Below, piece by piece: positions 20,468-24,578 of a DNA stretch of 24,578 bases. Below the pieces are notes generated by a model. The model made no database searches, was not told the origin of the DNA, and saw nothing but the letters and a program-made list of their open reading frames with translations. Numbering within the stretch: the stretch's first letter is position 1; the number at the start of each line of letters is the position of its first letter. The position numbers and the translations under genes were made by a program. Location: contig JAOQAA010000386.1 of the NCBI GenBank assembly GCA_025963815.1, positions 1 to 24,578 on the forward strand. Reading direction: 5' to 3'. The DNA is from Capsulimonas sp. Lineage in GTDB: Bacteria; Armatimonadota; Armatimonadia; Armatimonadales; Capsulimonadaceae.

Positions 20468-22707
20468 CCCGTACCGTACTCATTGCCGTTTTCGGGGCGC
20501 TCTGCGCCACACTGCTGACCACGGGGTGCGAGGCCGCGCGTCGAAAACCCGACGCCAAGCTGCTCACCCTCTGGTATCCACAGCCGGCCAAGGTCTGGAT
20601 GACCGAAGCCCTGCCGATCGGCAACGGCCGCCTCGGCGGCATGCTGTTCGGCGGTCTGGACAGCGAACACATCCAGTTCAATGAGGACAGCCTCTGGACC
20701 GGCGATGAGCACGAGACGGGCGCTTATCAAGCATTTGGCGATCTGTTCTTTGATCTCGGACATGACGCCGCGACGAACTATCGCCGCGAGTTAGACATTG
20801 CGCACGCCGTTCACAAGGTCAGCTATGACCTGAACGGCGTGCACTATACCCGTGAAGCATTTTCCAGCCATCCCGCTGAAGTGCTCGTCGTTCGCTTCAC
20901 GGCCAGCAAGCCCGGCCAGTACACCGGCTTGATCCGTATGACGGACATGCACAGCGGCAAGATCACCGCAGCGGCAAGTCGCCTGACGGATGTCGGCGCG
21001 CTCGACAACCATCTCAAGTACGAGGCGCAGGCGCTCGTACAGAATAAGGGCGGCGCGGTGCGCGAAGACGCGGCGGGGATCCATGTGGATCACGCCGACA
21101 GCGTCACGATTATTTTAGGCGCCGGCACGGATTTCCTGCAAAACGCCGGCAAGGACTGGCGCGGCGAAGATCCTCATGCGCGCGTTGCCGCTCAAGTCGA
21201 TTCGGCGGCGAAGAAAAGTTTTGATTCTCTGCGCAAGGCGCACATCTCTAACTACGAGAAGCTTTTCCAGAGAATGACGATTGATCTGGGCGCTTCGGAC
21301 GTGAGCGTCGCCGCTCAGGATACGGCGGCCCGTCTCGCCGCCTACTCCAAAGGACACGATCCGGAATTAGAGTCGCTGTTCTTCCAGTATGGCCGCTATT
21401 TGATGATCTCGTCCTCGCGCCCCGGCGGGCTGCCGACGAACCTTCAGGGGATCTGGAACGACAGCAATAATCCGCCTTGGCGTTCGGACTACCATGCGGA
21501 CATCAACGTCCAGATGAACTACTGGTTCACGGACCTAGCCAATCTGTCCGAAAGCTTCGACCCGATGTTCCAGTGGATCGACAGCACACGCAGCGTCCGC
21601 ACCCTGCAAACGCAGGAAGAATATCACGTGCGCGGCTGGACCACGCGCGCCGAAAACGGAATCTTCGGCGGTTCGACCTGGTCCTGGATTCCCGCCGCCA
21701 ACGCCTGGCTCTGCCAGAACCTTTGGGATCACTACGCTTATACACAAGACAAAGCCTATCTTGCGAAGCTCTATCCGATCCTCAAAGAAGTTTGTAATTA
21801 CTGGGAAGACCGTCTGAAAGCGCAGCCCGACGGAACGCTCGTCATTCCCAACGGCTGGTCCCCGGAGCACGGTCCGAATGAAGACGGCGTCTCCTTCGAT
21901 CAAGAGCTGGTCTGGGACGTTTTCAATAACTATGTCGCCGCCAGCAAAGATTTGAACGTGGACGCCGATTATCGCGCCAAGATCCAGGGCATGCGCGACA
22001 AGCTGCTCGTTCCCAAGATCGGCAAGTGGGGCCAGCTTCAGGAGTGGATGGTGGACCGCGACGATCCGACGGACAAGCACCGCCACGTTTCGCATCTGGT
22101 CGGCCTGTACCCCGGCAATCAGTTCTCGCCGCGCACGACGCCCGCCCTGGCCGAAGCCGCAAAAGTCTCGCTCAACGGACGTGGCGACGAAAGCACCGGC
22201 TGGGCGATGGCCTGGCGCATCAACCTGTGGGCGCGCCTGCTCGACGGCGATCACGCCTACAAGCTGCTGCATAACCAATTGACGCTCGCCGGCTCGCAGG
22301 GCATGGATTACATGGAAGGCGGCGGCACTTATCCGAACATGTTCGACGCGCACCCGCCCTTCCAGATCGACGGCAACTTCGGCGGCCCCGCCGGCATTGC
22401 CGAGATGCTGCTGCAAAGCCAAACGGGCGTGATCGACCTCCTGCCCGCGCTCCCGTCGGCTTGGCCGACAGGCTCAGTAACAGGATTGAAAGCGCGCGGC
22501 GGCTACGAAGTTGATCTGACCTGGACCAGCGGCAAGCTGCAAAGCGCATCACTGAAGAGCCACACCAATCGCGTCACACAACTGCGCACCGCGCATCCCG
22601 TGACCGTGACGTGTGATGGACGGGATGTCGAGGCCAAACCGCTGGGCGACGGCGTAATCGAGTTCGCCGCCAAGGCGGGGAAGAGTTACTTGGTTCGGGG
22701 GAAGTAA
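20464..22707 (+). CDS. GH95 glycoside hydrolase (alpha-L-fucosidase/galactosidase family), lipoprotein
   Basis: The 747-residue protein starts with a lipoprotein signal (VFGALCATLLTTGC, lipobox LTTGC), so it is probably membrane-anchored outside the cytoplasm. GH95 hallmarks follow: EALPIGNGRLGGMLFGG, FNEDSLWTG, NLQGIWNDSNNPPWRSDYH, INVQMNYW, GWSPEHGP with the putative general acid E468, and QIDGNFGG with D636 (equivalent to AfcA D766). In AfcA, two Asn residues (N421, N423) assist the inverting water; here the first appears to be Asp (D346-I-N348), which may affect specificity. Family enzymes remove terminal alpha-L-fucose or alpha-L-galactose from glycans; the operon context hints at L-rhamnose-containing plant polymers, but that is inference. 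It is co-directional with the upstream RhaEW gene; GAGAGG lies 12 nt from the ATG with a short minicistron between. Confidence 0.92.
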   Translation: MTRTVLIAVFGALCATLLTTGCEAARRKPDAKLLTLWYPQPAKVWMTEALPIGNGRLGGMLFGGLDSEHIQFNEDSLWTGDEHETGAYQAFGDLFFDLGHDAATNYRRELDIAHAVHKVSYDLNGVHYTREAFSSHPAEVLVVRFTASKPGQYTGLIRMTDMHSGKITAAASRLTDVGALDNHLKYEAQALVQNKGGAVREDAAGIHVDHADSVTIILGAGTDFLQNAGKDWRGEDPHARVAAQVDSAAKKSFDSLRKAHISNYEKLFQRMTIDLGASDVSVAAQDTAARLAAYSKGHDPELESLFFQYGRYLMISSSRPGGLPTNLQGIWNDSNNPPWRSDYHADINVQMNYWFTDLANLSESFDPMFQWIDSTRSVRTLQTQEEYHVRGWTTRAENGIFGGSTWSWIPAANAWLCQNLWDHYAYTQDKAYLAKLYPILKEVCNYWEDRLKAQPDGTLVIPNGWSPEHGPNEDGVSFDQELVWDVFNNYVAASKDLNVDADYRAKIQGMRDKLLVPKIGKWGQLQEWMVDRDDPTDKHRHVSHLVGLYPGNQFSPRTTPALAEAAKVSLNGRGDESTGWAMAWRINLWARLLDGDHAYKLLHNQLTLAGSQGMDYMEGGGTYPNMFDAHPPFQIDGNFGGPAGIAEMLLQSQTGVIDLLPALPSAWPTGSVTGLKARGGYEVDLTWTSGKLQSASLKSHTNRVTQLRTAHPVTVTCDGRDVEAKPLGDGVIEFAAKAGKSYLVRGK

Positions 22708-22717
22708 GATCCAGGAT

Positions 22718-22902
22718 GGCCCCTCCGCCCCAATTCTGGGGAACCCAGGTAGGATCGGATGCCTCCTCGGCCCCCACAGGGGTGTAAACCATATTGTCGA
22801 AGGCGTGTCAAAGATTTGTCACGTATGCGACGATGAGCTTTTACCCCCTTTGGGGGCCAGGGGCTCCGAAATCGGGTCCCCCAGAATTGGGGCGGAGGGG
22901 CC
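22718..22902 (+). repeat. MITE-like element copy B (185 bp, 24-bp terminal inverted repeats)
   Basis: Terminal arms at 22718-22741 and 22879-22902 are perfect 24-bp inverse complements (GGCCCCTCCGCCCCAATTCT...). The interior contains two further hairpins (CCCCACAGGGG and CCCCCTTTGGGGG) and a ~70-base core shared exactly with copy A at 16465-16644, which lies in the opposite genomic orientation. It fills most of the gap between GH95 and the DeoR-family gene. Flanking AGGA (left) and TCCT (right) suggest that the palindrome extends slightly further. No coding capacity of its own is supported; an in-frame ATG at 22805 lies inside it but is not the regulator's start. Confidence 0.82.
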
Positions 22903-22911
22903 TCCTAATCA

Positions 22912-22923
22912 ATCGTATACGAT
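22912..22923. promoter_or_regulatory. Palindrome ATCGTATACGAT upstream of deoR-type gene
   Basis: This perfect 12-bp palindrome is centred 26 bp before the regulator's ATG and overlaps its likely promoter (TATCAT at 22928-22933). It is a candidate autoregulatory operator. No second copy was seen in the rhaB/RhaEW divergent region. Confidence 0.42.
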
Positions 22924-22942
22924 CAGGTATCATAACACCACT

Positions 22943-23704
22943 ATGCTAGTCGCCGAACGTCATCGCGAGATTATCGCGCTGGTCGATAAAGAAAAAAGTG
23001 TCCGCGTTGCGGGACTCGCCAAACTGTTCCAGGTCACCGAAGAGACCATTCGGCGTGATCTGGAGAAGCTGGAGGCCGAAGGTGTCCTGCTGCGCAGCCA
23101 CGGAGGCGCCGTGTCCATTCGTAGCGGAGGACGCGAGGCGTCGTATTCCGAACGTGAGGTGAGCTTTGCGTCGGAGAAGTCGGCGATCGCTCGCGAGGCC
23201 GTGCGCCTGATCGAAGAGGGCGACACAATCATCATCGACGCCAGCACGACTGCGTGGCAGATGACCAAACTGCTTCCTGATATGCCGCTGACCGTGGTGA
23301 CCAACGCGATGCAGGTCTGTATTGAACTCGCCAACCGGCCGCGTATTCGGGTCATCTGCACCGGAGGGTCGCTGAGCGCACCCTCGCTTTCGTTCACCGG
23401 CGCGCGCGCCGAGCTGGCGCTGGCAGAGTATCACGTCAACCGTCTCTTCTTCTCGTGCACGGGCGTCGATCTCGAGCATGGACTCAGTGACGTCAACGAG
23501 GCGCAGGCGACATTAAAGCAAAAGATGATGTCGATCGCGGACCGTTCCTATCTGCTGGTCGATAAGAGCAAATTCGGCGTCAAGGCGCTGAAACGATTTG
23601 GCGGCCTCGGCGATGTCGACGAGGTGATCACGAACACGGGCGTCGAACCGGCGACCGTGCAGGAAATCACCGCGCTGGGCGTCACCGTGACTGCGGCAAA
23701 ATAG
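22943..23704 (+). CDS. DeoR-family transcriptional regulator (probable rhamnose repressor)
   Basis: The 253-residue protein has an N-terminal DeoR winged HTH (residues ~1-57: AERHREIIALVDKEKSVRV, VTEETIRRDLEKLEAEG, LLRSHGGAV) and a C-terminal sugar-phosphate sensor domain with IIIDASTTAWQM, VVTNAMQV, TGG, DLEHGLSD, KQKMMSIADRSYLLVDKSKFG. Such regulators are usually repressors relieved by a phosphorylated sugar; rhamnulose-1-phosphate or DHAP is the likely effector given the locus. ATG 22943 is chosen because the family N-terminus begins there, although no Shine-Dalgarno is visible and the TATCAT at 22928-22933 would allow an almost leaderless transcript. The frame is open upstream to 22805 only because of the palindromic element. 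lutA follows after 12 bp. Confidence 0.92.
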   Translation: MLVAERHREIIALVDKEKSVRVAGLAKLFQVTEETIRRDLEKLEAEGVLLRSHGGAVSIRSGGREASYSEREVSFASEKSAIAREAVRLIEEGDTIIIDASTTAWQMTKLLPDMPLTVVTNAMQVCIELANRPRIRVICTGGSLSAPSLSFTGARAELALAEYHVNRLFFSCTGVDLEHGLSDVNEAQATLKQKMMSIADRSYLLVDKSKFGVKALKRFGGLGDVDEVITNTGVEPATVQEITALGVTVTAAK

Positions 23705-23716
23705 TAGAGTAGTATT

Positions 23717-24442
23717 ATGCGCGTCACTCTGTTTATTACTTGTTTGGTGGACCAGTTCTACCCCAATGTCGGCGTCAGCATGGTCCGCCTGCTGCGCCGC
23801 TACGGCTGCGAAGTCGAATTCCCACAATCGCAAACCTGCTGCGGGCAGCCCGCGTTCAACAGCGGCTACGTCCGCGAAGCGCGCGAAGTGGCGACGAATC
23901 AACTGAACGCCTTCGAGGGCGCCGAATACGTCGTCTCACCCTCGGGCTCATGCAGCGGCATGATCCATCACTACTACCACGAGCTCTTCGCCGACGATCC
24001 CAAGCTGTCCGCCCGCGCCGACGCGCTCGCGGCCAAGACCTACGAGTTCTCGCAGTTCCTAGTCAATGTCCTCGGCGTCACCGACGTCGGCGCCGTCTGC
24101 CCGCACACCGTCACCTACCATCCCGCCTGCCACGGCTCACGGATTCTTGGGATCAGAAACGAACCGATGGCGCTTCTGCAAAACGTCGAGGGGATCACCC
24201 TGCTCCCTCTCGCCAAAGCCGAGGATTGCTGCGGCTTCGGCGGCGCCTTCTCCGTGAAGCTCGGCGACATCTCCGGCGCGATGGTGAACGAAAAAGTCGA
24301 TCATATTGGCGAGGCCGACGCGGACTTTTTGGTGAGCGGCGATATGGGATGCCTGATGAACATGGGCGGCCAGATGAAGAAGCGGGAATTGAAGACGGAG
24401 CCGCTGCACCTGGCGGAGTTTTTGTATCGGTTTAGCAGTTAG
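23717..24442 (+). CDS. lutA: LutA-type (Fe-S) subunit of L-lactate utilisation complex
   Basis: The 241-residue protein has two cysteine-rich CCG domains. The first has TCLVDQFYP and QTCCGQPAFNSG; the second has YHPACHGSR and DCCGFGGAFSVKLGD. This layout and length match LutA/YkgE, a component of the LutABC L-lactate dehydrogenase that makes pyruvate. It starts 12 bp after the DeoR gene with only a weak ribosome site. The context fits well: RhaEW releases and oxidises L-lactaldehyde to L-lactate, and LutABC would finish the conversion. lutB and lutC are not in the window and would be expected downstream, beyond the terminal palindrome. The protein is cytoplasmic or membrane-peripheral. Confidence 0.9.
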   Translation: MRVTLFITCLVDQFYPNVGVSMVRLLRRYGCEVEFPQSQTCCGQPAFNSGYVREAREVATNQLNAFEGAEYVVSPSGSCSGMIHHYYHELFADDPKLSARADALAAKTYEFSQFLVNVLGVTDVGAVCPHTVTYHPACHGSRILGIRNEPMALLQNVEGITLLPLAKAEDCCGFGGAFSVKLGDISGAMVNEKVDHIGEADADFLVSGDMGCLMNMGGQMKKRELKTEPLHLAEFLYRFSS

Positions 24443-24472
24443 TTTTTTCTTCATAAATAGCCACCAATTATT

Positions 24473-24578
24473 GGGTGCCATGCCTGTAGCCCTGGACAGG
24501 CATGTTCTACGAAGAAGTGCAAGCGCGTTCTGCCCTTATCGCAACACATGCCTGTCCAGGGCTACAGGCATGGCGCCC
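24473..24578. repeat. Long palindromic intergenic element at window end
   Basis: Arms 24477-24505 (GCCATGCCTGTAGCCCTGGA...) and 24546-24574 are perfect 29-bp inverse complements. They extend to 24473 and 24578 with one mismatch (GGGT with GCCC). The 40-nt loop has no obvious gene. It lies 30 bp after the lutA stop and is unrelated in sequence to the other palindromic elements here. Terminator function is possible, but the size suggests another MITE/REP family. Confidence 0.72.

Noticed and set aside
22805..22942. N-terminal extension of the DeoR-family protein (MSKICHVCDDELL with a C-x-x-C look)
   Set aside because: The sequence is the palindromic element itself and appears in the same form upstream of rhaI; the DeoR family start is at 22943.

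Overview
The window is high-GC bacterial DNA with consensus sigma-70 promoters (TTGACA/TATAAT at 17-18 bp spacing), Shine-Dalgarno sites before several genes and some TTG/GTG starts. Secreted glycoside hydrolases (GH76, GH95), L-rhamnose catabolism, a large c-di-GMP protein and intergenic gaps full of long palindromes suggest a polysaccharide-degrading soil or plant-associated bacterium. Armatimonadota (Capsulimonas-like) or Planctomycetes-like taxa are plausible. This placement is a guess from gene content; there is no rRNA gene to confirm it.

Region 1 (1-1048) holds the 5' part of a secreted GH76 gene on the minus strand and an AT-rich, palindrome-bearing intergenic stretch.

Region 2 (1049-10505, plus strand) is the main discovery: an apparently complete retron. 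A consensus promoter (1049-1077) starts transcription at the edge of a ~244-nt msr-msd RNA (1084-1327). That RNA has a 21-position a1/a2 duplex, a TTAGC branch-G motif, two msr stem-loops and a perfect 30-bp msd stem. Three tightly coupled genes follow: an LVIVD-propeller/helical-repeat protein (1371-4703), a winged-helix/SWIM/BRCT protein (4708-6711) and a retron-type reverse transcriptase with NAxxH, YADD and VTG motifs (6711-8123). This gene set matches what I remember of type XIII retrons (ARM/HEAT-like + WH-SWIM + RT). A PAS-GGDEF-HD-GYP protein follows 21 bp later and may be co-transcribed.

Region 3 (10504-13692) holds a palindrome between convergent stop codons. It is followed by a minus-strand AprA/FrdA-like flavoprotein and dicluster ferredoxin pair with a hairpin-containing leader. 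Next come a metallophosphoesterase gene with an apparent single-base frameshift, a set of AAGTATAATAACG repeats and a long REP-like palindrome.

Region 4 (13693-24578) is an L-rhamnose utilisation locus. The minus strand reads rhaB (kinase), rhaI (isomerase), a family I pyrophosphatase and a RhaD-like class II aldolase. Divergent from rhaB, the plus strand reads a bifunctional rhamnulose-1-phosphate aldolase/dehydrogenase (RhaEW/YuxG type), a lipoprotein GH95, a DeoR-family regulator and lutA. The predicted flow is L-rhamnose to rhamnulose to rhamnulose-1-P to DHAP plus L-lactaldehyde, then L-lactate, then pyruvate through LutABC (lutB and lutC would lie outside). Two inverted copies of a ~180-bp element with perfect 24-bp terminal repeats bracket the rhaB-RhaEW-GH95 block, and another long palindrome ends the window. 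No rhamnose transporter, tRNA, rRNA or CRISPR array was seen.
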